From positions 62,001 to 126,000 of the forward strand of contig JALHRS010000002.1 of the NCBI GenBank assembly GCA_022841325.1: a stretch of 64,000 nt of DNA, written 5' to 3'. The first letter of the stretch is position 1. Each line of letters begins with the position of its first letter. Below are positions 16,159 through 25,003 of the stretch, in pieces. The notes under the pieces were generated by a model. The model made no database searches. It worked only from the letters and a program-made list of their open reading frames with translations, and was not told the origin of the DNA. This DNA is from Lysobacterales bacterium (lineage in GTDB: Bacteria; Pseudomonadota; Gammaproteobacteria; Xanthomonadales; SZUA-5). The translations under genes were made by a program, and so were the position numbers.

Positions 16159-17289
16159 TTAATGCACCTTGACATTCTCTGCCTGCAGCCCTTTCCGCCC
16201 TTGGGTCACAACGAAGCTCACCCGCTGGCCTTCCTGGAGGGACCTGAACCCGTTGCTCTGGATCGATCGGTAGTGGACGAACAGGTCGGGGCCGGATTCA
16301 GGGGTAATGAAGCCATAGCCTTTGCAATCGTCGTACCACTTGACGGTGCCATTCTGCGTTGCGGAGCCCTTCATGACCGGGCCTGCCGGCGTTTTGGTGG
16401 GTGCGGGGGCCGTCTTCGCTACCGCCTGCTTGTTGATGCATCCCGAACCCCCGGCGGCAGCGACGGGAGCCGAGGTCGGTGTCGGCGGGCTTGCCGGAGC
16501 CGGCGTGGCGGGGGCGGGAGCAGGCGCAGGCGCCGGCTTGGCCGGAACCGGCTTGGAAGCCGGCGTCCAGACCACTTGCGGCGCAACCGTTGGCGCGGGC
16601 GTCGGCGGCGCTGCGCTCGGCGGTTTGGCAGGTTCCAGGCCCGCAGTGGCAACCGCGCCGGCCGCATCGTCGGCCGCGCTTTCGCTGTCGCGCGAATCCA
16701 TTGCCGCTTCCACGGCGTTCGCCTCATCCCACGCCGCCTCGATCTCCGAAGCGTCGGCTTCAGCGCCGGATTCGTCGGCCAGATCGCCGGTCTCGCTGTC
16801 GTCGGCGGTCGCGTCTTCCGATTCCTCTTCCTCCTCCTGCACAGCGGCCACGTCGCCGGCGCCTTCATCCTCGCTCTCGGACGCGAATGCCTCATCGCTG
16901 CTGCTGTCGTCGGCATCGGCGATGTCGGTCGACTCGTCTGTCGCAGCGTCCTCGTCGACGCCCTCGTCGACGCCCGCCTCATCGGCGAATTCAGCCGGAT
17001 CGGCATCGTCGCCTTCGCTGGCGAACTCGTCGCTGTCGTCGGCATCGGCGATGTCGGTCGACTCATCTGTCGCAGCGTCCTCGTCGACGCCCTCGTCGGC
17101 ACCAGCCTCATCGGCGAATTCAGCCGAATCGGCATCGTCGCCTGCGCTGGCGAACTCGTCGCTTTCGCCGGCCCACTCATCGTCGGCCTGCATCCCGACG
17201 TCGTCGCCACCCTCGTCATCCTGGGCCCAGGCCAGCGGCGCGAGACTCGATCCCAGCAACATCACGATCAGCGCGGTCTTCTTGAGCAC
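16159..17289 (-). CDS. Exported acidic protein with C-terminal cold-shock domain (376 aa)
   Basis: GTG start at 17289 with an AGGA upstream. Residues 1-22 are a signal peptide ([22 protein letters not shown]). An acidic region (~23-215) includes two copies of a 43-residue unit (motif [26 protein letters not shown]). A Pro/Ala/Lys linker (~220-290) contains one Cys (GSGCINK). Residues ~312-376 are a cold-shock domain with both RNA-binding motifs well preserved: [20 protein letters not shown] (RNP1) and [10 protein letters not shown] (RNP2), then [12 protein letters not shown]. It appears exported, so an extracytoplasmic nucleic-acid-binding role is plausible but unproven. The gene arrangement and following repeat element mirror its neighbour, indicating a segmental duplication. 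Confidence 0.86.
   Translation of the reverse strand: MLKKTALIVMLLGSSLAPLAWAQDDEGGDDVGMQADDEWAGESDEFASAGDDADSAEFADEAGADEGVDEDAATDESTDIADADDSDEFASEGDDADPAEFADEAGVDEGVDEDAATDESTDIADADDSSSDEAFASESEDEGAGDVAAVQEEEEESEDATADDSETGDLADESGAEADASEIEAAWDEANAVEAAMDSRDSESAADDAAGAVATAGLEPAKPPSAAPPTPAPTVAPQVVWTPASKPVPAKPAPAPAPAPATPAPASPPTPTSAPVAAAGGSGCINKQAVAKTAPAPTKTPAGPVMKGSATQNGTVKWYDDCKGYGFITPESGPDLFVHYRSIQSNGFRSLQEGQRVSFVVTQGRKGLQAENVKVH
16904..17161. repeat. Intragenic 129-bp tandem duplication
   Basis: Two head-to-tail 129-bp units (16904-17032 and 17033-17161) inside the acidic region of the cold-shock-domain gene encode the duplicated 43-residue acidic unit. Confidence 0.8.
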
Positions 17290-17834
17290 GGTCCATTCCT
17301 CGGGGTCAGGGTTATAGTTTGAACTGCGTCTTAAATCATGCGCCGAGCGTGCATGGAGTCAATGCGGGTTTCCTGAAGTGCTGGGCAGTTCGTTAAGGAA
17401 GAATGGCAATCGAGCCGCAGGGGTTCGGGACACCCAGAAAATGGCTGGCCCCGATGGATACGGGCGAACGACAAGCGCTTGCCCGAAATTTCTGTCATCT
17501 GGCCTTGCACCGGCTTCTTGTCCGGTAGGCCCGATGCGGTTGACAAGGGCTAGCCCCGGGATCTGAGGATGTTTCGAGCGCTCTGCAACTCGCATCGTCG
17601 GCTCCACGCACCCAATGCCTGCTGATTAGCAAGCGACTGTGCGGAATTGCTTGACCAGGCTGCGTTCACTTCGCCAATGGCAGCGGGAGAGACCAGCAGA
17701 TACAGGCCCCGGCTCTACACAGGGTGCATTCGCGCCCGCAGCAACTTCATGAATGGGGCACTGAACGCGCCGGGCTCTCCTGCCAAGTGAAGCTGCGATA
17801 CGCCTCAACCGTCCTGACCGTATTCAATGACTCT
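17290..17834. other. Intergenic region without recognisable genes
   Basis: It lies upstream of the 16159-17289 gene and beyond the 3' end of the DUF11 gene. Short frames here have no recognisable product or ribosome-binding site. It should contain the promoter of the cold-shock-domain gene, which I could not pinpoint. Confidence 0.5.
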
Positions 17835-17866
17835 GCCGACGTGCCGACGTGCCGACGTGGCGACGT
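17835..17866. repeat. Octamer tandem repeat (GCCGACGT)x4
   Basis: Four copies of GCCGACGT (the last with one change) abut the stop codon of the DUF11/IPTL-CTERM gene. Confidence 0.75.
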
Positions 17867-20403
17867 CAGAGCTTGCGTCGCACCGCGATGTAGCCGCACA
17901 GGCCCAGCAGCAGGCTCAGCAAGATCAGGCCGAGGGAATTCAAGGTGGGTATTTCCTCGACCTGATAGCCGATCTGCACGCTCAAGCTGGCAAGATTGTT
18001 GGCGGGTACCGGGTCCGGCGAGTCTGAAGCGGTGCTGGCATTGACGGCGATCAGTCCCTCGACATTGCTGAAGGCGGTCACGCTCAGCGTGCGCGTGATG
18101 CCGGTTGCGGTGGTGCCGGACCAGGTGCAGACGATGGCGCCGGTGGTGCCGACTTGCGGAATGGTGCAACTCGCGCCGCTTGCCGTGTGACTGCTGTAGC
18201 GGAAATCTGGCGTCAGCGTCAGCGTGATCGACACGTTCTGCGCATCCGAGGGCCCGAGATTCAGGCTGGTCGCGGTAAATGCCACGGGCGTGTTGACGAA
18301 GGCCTGGGTGGCAGATGCTGTCAGCGCGACAACAAGATCCGCACTGGTCGTCACGGTAGTGGTGGTACTGGCGCTGTTATTGCCAGGATTCGGGTCGGTG
18401 GCGCTGCCCGCTACTGTCACCGTGGCATTGAGCACGCTGCCGGTGGGCACTGATGGAGCCACCGCCACCACGATCGTCGCCACCCGCGAGCCGCCGGGTG
18501 GGATGTTTCCGGTCACCGTACAGACCACCGGCGCACCAGCGCAGGCGCCGCCGCCGGACACATTGCCCGACACCAGGCTGGTACCGGACGGCAACGGCAG
18601 CGTGACGGTCACGCCGCTGGCAGCGGATGGTCCGGCATTGGTCAGGGTTGCGGTGTAAGTCAGGTTGGTGCCGGCAGTGACTGGATCGGGCGCGTCGGTC
18701 AGCGTGACCGACAGATCGGCGGCGGCGTTGACGGTGGTCGTCGTGCTGGCTGAATTCGGCGCGGGGCCGGGATCGGTCGTGGTCGATGCAACCGTCGCGG
18801 TCGCGCTGAGTACCGTGCCGTCGGCGGTCGTGGCAGGAACGCCGACGACCACCGTCACCGAGCGCGCATTGCCGGCTCCCGACGCGGTGGCCCCGGCCCA
18901 GGTGCAGCTGACGCTGCCGTTGGTGCCTACGGCCGGTGTCGTGCAGTTGGCACCGACACTCGCCGTGGCCGAGACGAAGGTGGTGGTCGCCGGCAGCGGC
19001 AGCGCGATATTGGCGTTCTGGGCGTCGGACGGACCGTTGTTGGTCAGCGTCGCCACATAGCTCAGGTTGGTGCCGGCAGTGACTGGATCGGGGGTGTCGG
19101 TCAGCGTGACCGACAGATCGGCGGCGGTGTTGACGGTCGTGATCGCGGTGTCGGTGTTGTTGGCGACCGGATCGCTGGTAAGCGAGCCCGCCGTGATGGT
19201 CGCGCTCAGATTCGCCGTCTGCGCGGGACTGACCAGCACCACGATGGTCGCCGTTCGAGTGGCGGTGGGCAGGGTGGCACCGGGCCAGTTGCAGACCACC
19301 GGGTTCGCCAGATTGCAGCTGCCGCCGGCGCTCGCAATGGCGGACACAAGACTGGTGCCGGCCGGTAGCGGCAGCGTCAGACTGGCGTCCTGGGCGTCGG
19401 ACGGGCCTGCATTGGTCAGCACGCCGGTGTAGGTCAGGTTGGTGCCCGCGATAACCGGATCGGGCAGGTCCGCCAGCGTGACGGTCAGATCTGCCGAGGT
19501 GTCGACCGTCGTCGTGGCGGTGGCGGTATTCGGCGCCGGGCCTGGATCGGAGGTGGTCGAAGTCACGGTCGCAATGGCGGAGAGCACGGTGCCGGCGGCG
19601 GTGCTCGCGGGCACGGCGGCGACTACGGTCACACTGCGCGCGTTGATCGCGCCGGTCAGAGTGGCGCCCGCCCATACGCAGTTGACGCTGCCATTGGCAC
19701 CGACGGCCGGCGTACTGCAGATACCGCCAGCGCTGGCCACCGCCGACACAAAAGTCGTCGGCGTTGGCAAGGGCAGATCGATACTGGCGCCTAGCGCATC
19801 ATTGGGCCCGGCATTGGTCAGCGTCGCCACATAGGTGAGATTGTTGCCGGCCGTGACGGGATCGGGCGTGTCGGTCAGAGTGACTGAAAGGTCGGCCAGA
19901 TTGAGCGTATTGAGGATCGTGCAGGTGCCGGCAGAGAGCGCTACATTGGCGCAGCCACTCTGGTTTGCGGTGTAGTTGGCCGGCACCACCTCGGTCGCCG
20001 TACAAACCGGTGTTCCGACGAAGCCAGATACGGTGAAGCTGGCCGGCGAGGCCTCGGAAGCCAGCGCGGTTGGCGGGCTGACGACGCCAGGAGTGCAGCT
20101 CAGCGCGACCGTCACCGGCGCCGGATTGTCGTCGTTGTAGTCCTTGACCACGGTGAACGAGGCGGTAGGCGCGTACCAGAAGCCACCCGAATGCGTGTAG
20201 GCACCTCCGACGTGATCGCCGGCATCGGGCTGGCCAGCGGTGCCGCCCAGGGTATAGCCACCGCCGGTTGAAAAGGTCGCGCCGCCGCCGTCGATGGTGT
20301 TCCAGCGAAGATCGTAACCGCCGCCAGATTGCGCAAGCGCATCGCCGCCCGTGCCCAAGACAGCAAGCAGCAGTCCCGCAGCGCGAGTGAGTTTGGCGTT
20401 CAA
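17866..20403 (-). CDS. DUF11-repeat surface protein with IPTL-CTERM sorting signal
   Basis: The start is TTG at 20403. It overlaps the stop of the upstream S74 gene in TTGA, so the two are translationally coupled. The signal peptide is MNAKLTRAAGLLLAVLGTGG...ALAQ. Residues ~25-75 form a Gly-rich segment, and about six DUF11 repeats of ~120-130 residues follow (recurring ADLSVTLTDTPDPVTAG, LTYVATLTNAGPSDA, VSCTWAG). The C-terminus EEIPTLNSLGLILLSLLLG...AVRRKL is an IPTL-CTERM signal (IPTL box, TM helix, basic tail), recognised by exosortase-like machinery in Proteobacteria. Successive repeats are nearly identical at DNA level (for example around 18660-18740 and 19065-19140), so unit number may vary. 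Confidence 0.88.
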   Translation of the reverse strand: MNAKLTRAAGLLLAVLGTGGDALAQSGGGYDLRWNTIDGGGATFSTGGGYTLGGTAGQPDAGDHVGGAYTHSGGFWYAPTASFTVVKDYNDDNPAPVTVALSCTPGVVSPPTALASEASPASFTVSGFVGTPVCTATEVVPANYTANQSGCANVALSAGTCTILNTLNLADLSVTLTDTPDPVTAGNNLTYVATLTNAGPNDALGASIDLPLPTPTTFVSAVASAGGICSTPAVGANGSVNCVWAGATLTGAINARSVTVVAAVPASTAAGTVLSAIATVTSTTSDPGPAPNTATATTTVDTSADLTVTLADLPDPVIAGTNLTYTGVLTNAGPSDAQDASLTLPLPAGTSLVSAIASAGGSCNLANPVVCNWPGATLPTATRTATIVVLVSPAQTANLSATITAGSLTSDPVANNTDTAITTVNTAADLSVTLTDTPDPVTAGTNLSYVATLTNNGPSDAQNANIALPLPATTTFVSATASVGANCTTPAVGTNGSVSCTWAGATASGAGNARSVTVVVGVPATTADGTVLSATATVASTTTDPGPAPNSASTTTTVNAAADLSVTLTDAPDPVTAGTNLTYTATLTNAGPSAASGVTVTLPLPSGTSLVSGNVSGGGACAGAPVVCTVTGNIPPGGSRVATIVVAVAPSVPTGSVLNATVTVAGSATDPNPGNNSASTTTTVTTSADLVVALTASATQAFVNTPVAFTATSLNLGPSDAQNVSITLTLTPDFRYSSHTASGASCTIPQVGTTGAIVCTWSGTTATGITRTLSVTAFSNVEGLIAVNASTASDSPDPVPANNLASLSVQIGYQVEEIPTLNSLGLILLSLLLGLCGYIAVRRKL

Positions 20404-22394
20404 CGGTGGTCTGCCGCCTCGATGCGTTCGAGTCGCCGGGTCAGCTCGGTCATCTGCTCAGCCATCAAATCGATCTTTGCCTGCTGACGCTGGACCAGGC
20501 CCAATAGAGCGGCATTGACCTGATCGTAGCGCACCGAGACGATCTCGCCATTGCGATCGCGGATGACCCAGTCCGGGTAGATCTTGGCGACTTCCTCGGC
20601 AATCAAGCCGTACTGCAATGCACGCGGATCGCCTTCCGGGGCCACGTCTTCGCGGTAGCGGAACACCACCGGACGCAGTCCGAGCAATTTGTCGGCATCG
20701 GCGTCCATGTCGCGGACATCTTCCTTGAACTGCCGGGACGACGCCACCGCGGTGCCCAACTGACCGTTGGCGTTGATCAGTACGGCGACGCCCGGACCGG
20801 GGATCGCGATGCCGTTGATGCCGCCGATACGCGTGTCGGTATGCGTGCCGTTGGTGCCTAGGCGGATCTTGTTGTTGTCGCCCGGGACCCCGGGGTGGCC
20901 AATGATGATGTTGTTGCTGTCGCTGCCGGTGGCAAGAATGCCGCCGCCGATCATGATGTTGTTGCTGCCGCTGACGACCTGACCGCCAGCATCGACGCCA
21001 ATGCCGATGTTGGATACGCCGACCGTCACCGCATCGAGCGCGCCAGCGCCCAGCGCACTGTTGAAGCTGCCGGTCGCCGCACCCAGTGCCTGATTGCCCA
21101 CGGCGGTATTCAGATTGCCAAGCTGGTTGGCATCGAGCGCATAGCTGCCGACCGCGGTATTGCTGAGGCCGCCCGTGTTGGCCAACAGCGCGCTGGCGCC
21201 GACCGCCACGTTCTCGGTGCCGGCGTTGTTCATCTGCAACGCGAGGGCGCCAACGGCGGTGTTGTCGCGCGCGGTGTTGGCATTCAGCGCTGCCTGACCG
21301 ACAGCGGTGTTGCGGCCGGCCGTCACGTTGTTGGCGAGTGCATTGGTACCGACTGCGGTGTTGTCGCCACCGGAGGTGTTCCTGGCCAGCGCGCTGGCGC
21401 CAACGGCCAGATTCGCCGAAGCGGTGTTCACCGCCAATGCGCCCGCGCCGACGGCCGTGTTGACGAAACCGGTAAGATTGGCGGCGAGAGTGCCGGTGCC
21501 GATCGCCGTGTTGGCAAAGCCATTGGTATTCAGCTCCATGGCCCTGTGGCCGACTGCGGTATTGAAATCGCCGAACAGCGCATTGACGCCGCCCGGATCG
21601 GCGATGGTGGCGGCCAGCGAGCGGTAGCCGATCGCCGTGTTCTGGTCGACATTGTTGGCCGCGCCGAGGGCACTCTCGCCGAGCGCAGTGTTGCCCGCGC
21701 CGGTGACCGTGCCATTGCCCGAAAGCCCCGCAAAGGTGTTATCGAGGGGCGGGTCTACGCGCATGACCGCCGCGCCACCGATGCGATAGAAGCCAGAGAC
21801 ATTCAGGGCATTCGCGGCTGTGTCAAAAGTGAAATTGACCGGATCGCCGGTCAGGCCGGTGCCAGCGCCGACTCCGAAGACCACCGCAGGTGCGGCAATG
21901 CCCGTGATGGTGCCGGCGGCGTGGGTATGACCCACCAGCGAGAACGCGGTGCTGTCCAGACCGTCAAGCAGATCAGCATTGCCGGCAATACTGGCAAACA
22001 GTGCATTCGGCGCCGCTGTCAACTCCTGGCGCGGTGCCAGCACCGTGTAGGGCGTGCCCGGAAAATTTGGCGACACCCGAATTTCCATCCAGCGGCGGTT
22101 GCCGGCGAACACGCCGGGACCGAAGTCCAGCGGTACGGTGAACAACCCATCCGTGCAAACCACGTCTGCGATGGCAATGGCCGAGCTGACCGCAGTCGGG
22201 CCGGCTATCGAGTCGTAGACCTGGAATTCCAGGTCGAGCAGGCCGTTGACCGCAGTGCCGGTCTGCGCGATGCGGCCCTGATAGGTGAACGCGGTGCCGA
22301 GAGCCTGCGCCGCTGCGGTGTTCACGACTCCGCTCAAGGCGAGAACCAGGATGCAGCAACCGACCCGGAGTCCGCTGGCTTGTACGCTGAACAT
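20400..22394 (-). CDS. YadA-head-like repeat protein with C-terminal S74 endosialidase chaperone domain
   Basis: I start at ATG 22394 (GAGG upstream), which gives a good signal peptide (MFSVQASGLRVGCCILVLAL...TAAA); the longer frame adds ~80 residues without function. Residues ~30-190 are a globular N-terminal region. Residues ~210-530 carry many short YadA-head-type repeats (NTAVG, NTAIG, LNTAVGNQAL), a left-handed parallel beta-roll. Residues ~550-664 are the peptidase S74 intramolecular chaperone (SRQFKEDVRDMD, YGLIAEEVAKIYP, VRYDQVNAALLGLVQ) and a terminal coiled coil. S74 domains assist trimerisation and then self-cleave. The product is likely a trimeric, surface-exposed fibre. It is first gene of a two-gene unit with the DUF11 protein. 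Confidence 0.85.
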   Translation of the reverse strand: MFSVQASGLRVGCCILVLALSGVVNTAAAQALGTAFTYQGRIAQTGTAVNGLLDLEFQVYDSIAGPTAVSSAIAIADVVCTDGLFTVPLDFGPGVFAGNRRWMEIRVSPNFPGTPYTVLAPRQELTAAPNALFASIAGNADLLDGLDSTAFSLVGHTHAAGTITGIAAPAVVFGVGAGTGLTGDPVNFTFDTAANALNVSGFYRIGGAAVMRVDPPLDNTFAGLSGNGTVTGAGNTALGESALGAANNVDQNTAIGYRSLAATIADPGGVNALFGDFNTAVGHRAMELNTNGFANTAIGTGTLAANLTGFVNTAVGAGALAVNTASANLAVGASALARNTSGGDNTAVGTNALANNVTAGRNTAVGQAALNANTARDNTAVGALALQMNNAGTENVAVGASALLANTGGLSNTAVGSYALDANQLGNLNTAVGNQALGAATGSFNSALGAGALDAVTVGVSNIGIGVDAGGQVVSGSNNIMIGGGILATGSDSNNIIIGHPGVPGDNNKIRLGTNGTHTDTRIGGINGIAIPGPGVAVLINANGQLGTAVASSRQFKEDVRDMDADADKLLGLRPVVFRYREDVAPEGDPRALQYGLIAEEVAKIYPDWVIRDRNGEIVSVRYDQVNAALLGLVQRQQAKIDLMAEQMTELTRRLERIEAADHR

Positions 22395-22908
22395 GCTTGC
22401 CACCTCGAATGAGAATCTTCGTTGACCGTCCCGCGGGGGCGTGGCGGTTACCAACCAGCGGCCCGGCATGAACCTTGCCGCTTGCGCATCCAGAGGCAAA
22501 TCCTGGCAGGACACCTTCAGAATCTCGCAGACGGCAGACGCCAGCCGATTACAAGGCCTGACGAGCACTTTATCGGATTTTGTTGTAACCACCAATCCGC
22601 TGTGTTGGAGCCTGCAGGAGGTTGGCACCTTCACCTCCTGGACCGTGCTCGGCAGACGCGCCGGTCAAGTCGTACAACAGCATCTCAAGCCTGAGCCCGA
22701 GCAGATCCCGGAAAGGTTGCGAGGCTGCCATGTGGCGTGCAGACTCATTTCAGGTAGGGTGCCGTGAACCAGCGAAGGGCATCAATCGAGATCAGGATTC
22801 GATGCCTCGGGCGATACCCAGTCGCGGAAGACACGAATTCTGGAACTCACCACTTCCCGCATTGGCCGAAGAGTACGGCCAGGATGGCACTCAGGCTGAC
22901 GGCAATCG
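22395..22908. other. Divergent intergenic region
   Basis: This 514-nt gap separates the divergent S74 and RlmN-like genes. It is relatively AT-richer around 22560-22600 and probably holds both promoters. I see no convincing gene or repeat. Confidence 0.5.
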
Positions 22909-23922
22909 ATGCAAATAGACGCTATTCGCCAACGCCTGCGTGCCCTCGGGTCCCGGCCTCTGCACGAGCAGACCGTGCTCCGGAACTGGACCCGCGCCTG
23001 GCCCTTGGACACCTGTAGAGGTGACCCCGAGCGCTATTTTCCCGGGGCCGTGCGGGCGGCTCTGCCGTCCCTGGCCGAGGAGCTTGCTGGCCTGGTGCGT
23101 CCGCAGTCCGAACATCCCAGCGCGGACGGCTCGAAGCGCCTGCTGGTGCAACTCCGCAGCGGGCAAACCGTGGAAAGCGTGCTGCTGCCGCGCGACGGTG
23201 TCTGTGTGTCCAGTCAGGTGGGCTGCGCGGTCGGCTGCGTGTTCTGCATGACCGGTCGCGAGGGCCTCAAGCAGCAGGTGAGCAGCGCCGAGATCGTGGC
23301 CCAGGTTGCGCTGGCACGGCAGCAGCGCAGCGTTCGCCGGGTGGTGTTCATGGGCATGGGCGAGCCGGCCCACAATCTCGATCACGTCATGGAGGCCATC
23401 GAGTTGCTCGGCACCGTTGGCGATATCGGCCATCGGAATCTGGTGTTTTCCACGGTCGGCGATCCGCGGGTGTTCGAGCGGCTGCCGCAGGGACCGGTCA
23501 AACCGGCGCTGGCGCTGTCGCTGCACACCACGCGCGCCGAACTGCGTGCCAGGCTGCTGCCACGGGCGCCGCGCATCGATCCCCGGGATCTGGTCGAGGC
23601 TGGCGAGCGCTACGCGCGGGCGATCGGCTATCCGATCCAGTACCAGTGGACGCTGCTCGAAGGCATCAACGACAGCGACGAGGAACTGGCCGGCATCGTG
23701 GCGCTGCTGTCGGGCAAGTACGCGGTGATGAACTTCATCCCCTTCAACGCCGGCGATGGCCTGCCATACCAGCGCCCGAGCAGCGAACGCGCCCGGGCGA
23801 TGGCGCGCCACCTGCATCAGCGCGGCATCCTGACCAAGCTGCGGCAATCGGCGGGGCAGGATGTCGACGGCGGCTGCGGGCAGTTGCGGGCGCGGGCGAC
23901 TGGGGGCCGCGGGTTGATGTAG
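22909..23922 (+). CDS. RlmN-like radical SAM RNA methyltransferase
   Basis: 337 residues. The RlmN/Cfr signature CVSSQVGCAVGCVFCMTG has Cys106/110/113 as 4Fe-4S ligands and Cys99 matching the first catalytic Cys of E. coli RlmN. The second catalytic Cys is present in GQDVDGGCGQL near the C-terminus. GMGEPAHNLDHV and LALSLHTT are also typical. RlmN makes m2A2503 in 23S rRNA and m2A37 in some tRNAs. The N-terminal ~98 residues diverge from classical RlmN and the protein is shorter (~337 against ~384), so this is probably a second, RlmN-like paralog. Confidence 0.85.
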   Translation: MQIDAIRQRLRALGSRPLHEQTVLRNWTRAWPLDTCRGDPERYFPGAVRAALPSLAEELAGLVRPQSEHPSADGSKRLLVQLRSGQTVESVLLPRDGVCVSSQVGCAVGCVFCMTGREGLKQQVSSAEIVAQVALARQQRSVRRVVFMGMGEPAHNLDHVMEAIELLGTVGDIGHRNLVFSTVGDPRVFERLPQGPVKPALALSLHTTRAELRARLLPRAPRIDPRDLVEAGERYARAIGYPIQYQWTLLEGINDSDEELAGIVALLSGKYAVMNFIPFNAGDGLPYQRPSSERARAMARHLHQRGILTKLRQSAGQDVDGGCGQLRARATGGRGLM

Positions 23923-24000
23923 CCCGGTGGGGCGCGCTGCGGCTCACCGGGGATCTTTCGCGTCACCGCCCGGAGAGCGCTGCGCGCACTTCGGGCTGCG
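23920..24000. repeat. Intergenic palindromic repeat, GTAGCCCGG...CGGGCTGCG type
   Basis: An imperfect inverted repeat begins at the RlmN-like stop codon (GTAGCCCGGTGGGGCGCG ... GCGCACTTCGGGCTGCG). Related sequence occurs at 34770-34812, 39345-39450 and 46600-46655. Confidence 0.6.
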
Positions 24001-24098
24001 AGGAGCCGGTCAGGCCATGGATTCCTGGGAAAATCGATTCGCAGGCTGAGCGCTCGCCGAGACGTCGCCATCAAGCCCGCTTCAGCCCGATTCCAGCG

Positions 24099-24509
24099 TC
24101 AGTCCGCCGCCCCTGCGCCCCGAAGGCCAAAACGCCACAGGCCAAGCGTGATCAGCAGGGTGGCGACCACCGAGTTCCAAGCGATCAGTTGAATCAGAGG
24201 GTCCCAGGTGCTCCAGGCGCCCGAGAGTCCGTAGTAAGCGAGATAGCCAAATGCGCCGCCGTTGCTGACGATGCCCACCCAGATCTGAGCCAACGCTCGT
24301 CGTCCTTGCAAGGATTCGTGCAGCGCGAATCCATAGCCCACGCACAATGCTAGATACGCCCAGCCGAGCATGCGCACGAACATGTAGCTGTCCTGATGCG
24401 GAAAACCGGCGGCCTCGATCAGATCGGCCGGCAGCAGTATCAGCGGCAGCGACCAGAACAGCAGCGTCGCGCTGATCTTGAAGGCCAGCACGCGGGACAG
24501 GGCGTTCAT
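24099..24509 (-). CDS. Small integral membrane protein (136 aa)
   Basis: The start at ATG 24509 overlaps the upstream stop (ATGA), indicating translational coupling with 24506-24760. About four hydrophobic segments are visible (ISATLLFWSLPLILLP, MLGWAYLALCVGYGFAL, IWVGIVSNGGAFGYLAYY, NSVVATLLITLGLW). I recognise no catalytic motif or named family. The earlier in-frame start would add 14 residues overlapping the preceding gene. Confidence 0.7.
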   Translation of the reverse strand: MNALSRVLAFKISATLLFWSLPLILLPADLIEAAGFPHQDSYMFVRMLGWAYLALCVGYGFALHESLQGRRALAQIWVGIVSNGGAFGYLAYYGLSGAWSTWDPLIQLIAWNSVVATLLITLGLWRFGLRGAGAAD

Positions 24510-24760
24510 GCCGATGTCTGCAGCCAGAACAGGAAGCCCATGGCGGCGCACATCAGCACCATGGCGATGGCGAAAAAGCTGAAGCGCGGAGCGCTGCGAG
24601 CGGTTCCGGCTTCCCGCAGGCGCAATTTTCGGGCGAGCAGCCCAAGGGCCAGGAACACGCCGGCACCCACAAGCCAGCCGACCTTGCCCTCGGCAAGTCC
24701 GATGACCAGACAGGCGCCTGCCATCAGGAACAGGGTGGCGATGAAAGCGACGGGACGCAT
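24506..24760 (-). CDS. Small integral membrane protein (84 aa)
   Basis: Three predicted TM helices (IATLFLMAGACLVIGLA, VGWLVGAGVFLALGLLA, FFAIAMVLMCAAMGFLFWL). It is first gene of a coupled pair with 24099-24509. Function unknown. Confidence 0.65.
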   Translation of the reverse strand: MRPVAFIATLFLMAGACLVIGLAEGKVGWLVGAGVFLALGLLARKLRLREAGTARSAPRFSFFAIAMVLMCAAMGFLFWLQTSA

Positions 24761-24842
24761 GGGCTCTCCGGGTCAGGCAGACCGAAATCTGGAATCACCC
24801 AAATCTAGGATTTCCTGGACATTGTCGCAAACTCGGGTCGCC

Positions 24843-25001
24843 CTATTTGGGCGTTGCCCGCCGCCTGCACGCATCCGAGCAATACTTGACCTGCTCCCAC
24901 ACCTTTTCCCAGCGCTTGCGCCAGGTCATCGGGCGCTGGCAATGGGCGCAGAGCTTGCTGGCTCGCGGGGTGGCCCGGCTCTCGCGTGCCTTGCCGGCCA
25001 T
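24843..25001 (-). CDS. DUF2256 zinc-ribbon-like protein (52 aa)
   Basis: A 52-codon gene starts two nt after the photolyase stop. The product reads KLCAHCQRPMTWRKRWEKVW, then EQVKYCSDACRRR, which matches the DUF2256 pattern C-x2-C-x-RP-x2-WRK-x-W...VKYCS-x2-C. The two cysteine pairs suggest a bound metal. DUF2256 genes frequently neighbour photolyase/cryptochrome genes, as here. The molecular function is unknown. Confidence 0.88.
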   Translation of the reverse strand: MAGKARESRATPRASKLCAHCQRPMTWRKRWEKVWEQVKYCSDACRRRATPK

Positions 25002-25003
25002 GC

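Noticed and set aside
20895-22412. 505-codon plus-strand frame opposite the S74/YadA-like gene
   Set aside because: Antisense to repetitive head repeats; its apparent repeats only mirror them.
22622-23018. Short overlapping frames upstream of the RlmN-like gene
   Set aside because: No ribosome-binding sites or motifs; they overlap the start of a well-supported gene.
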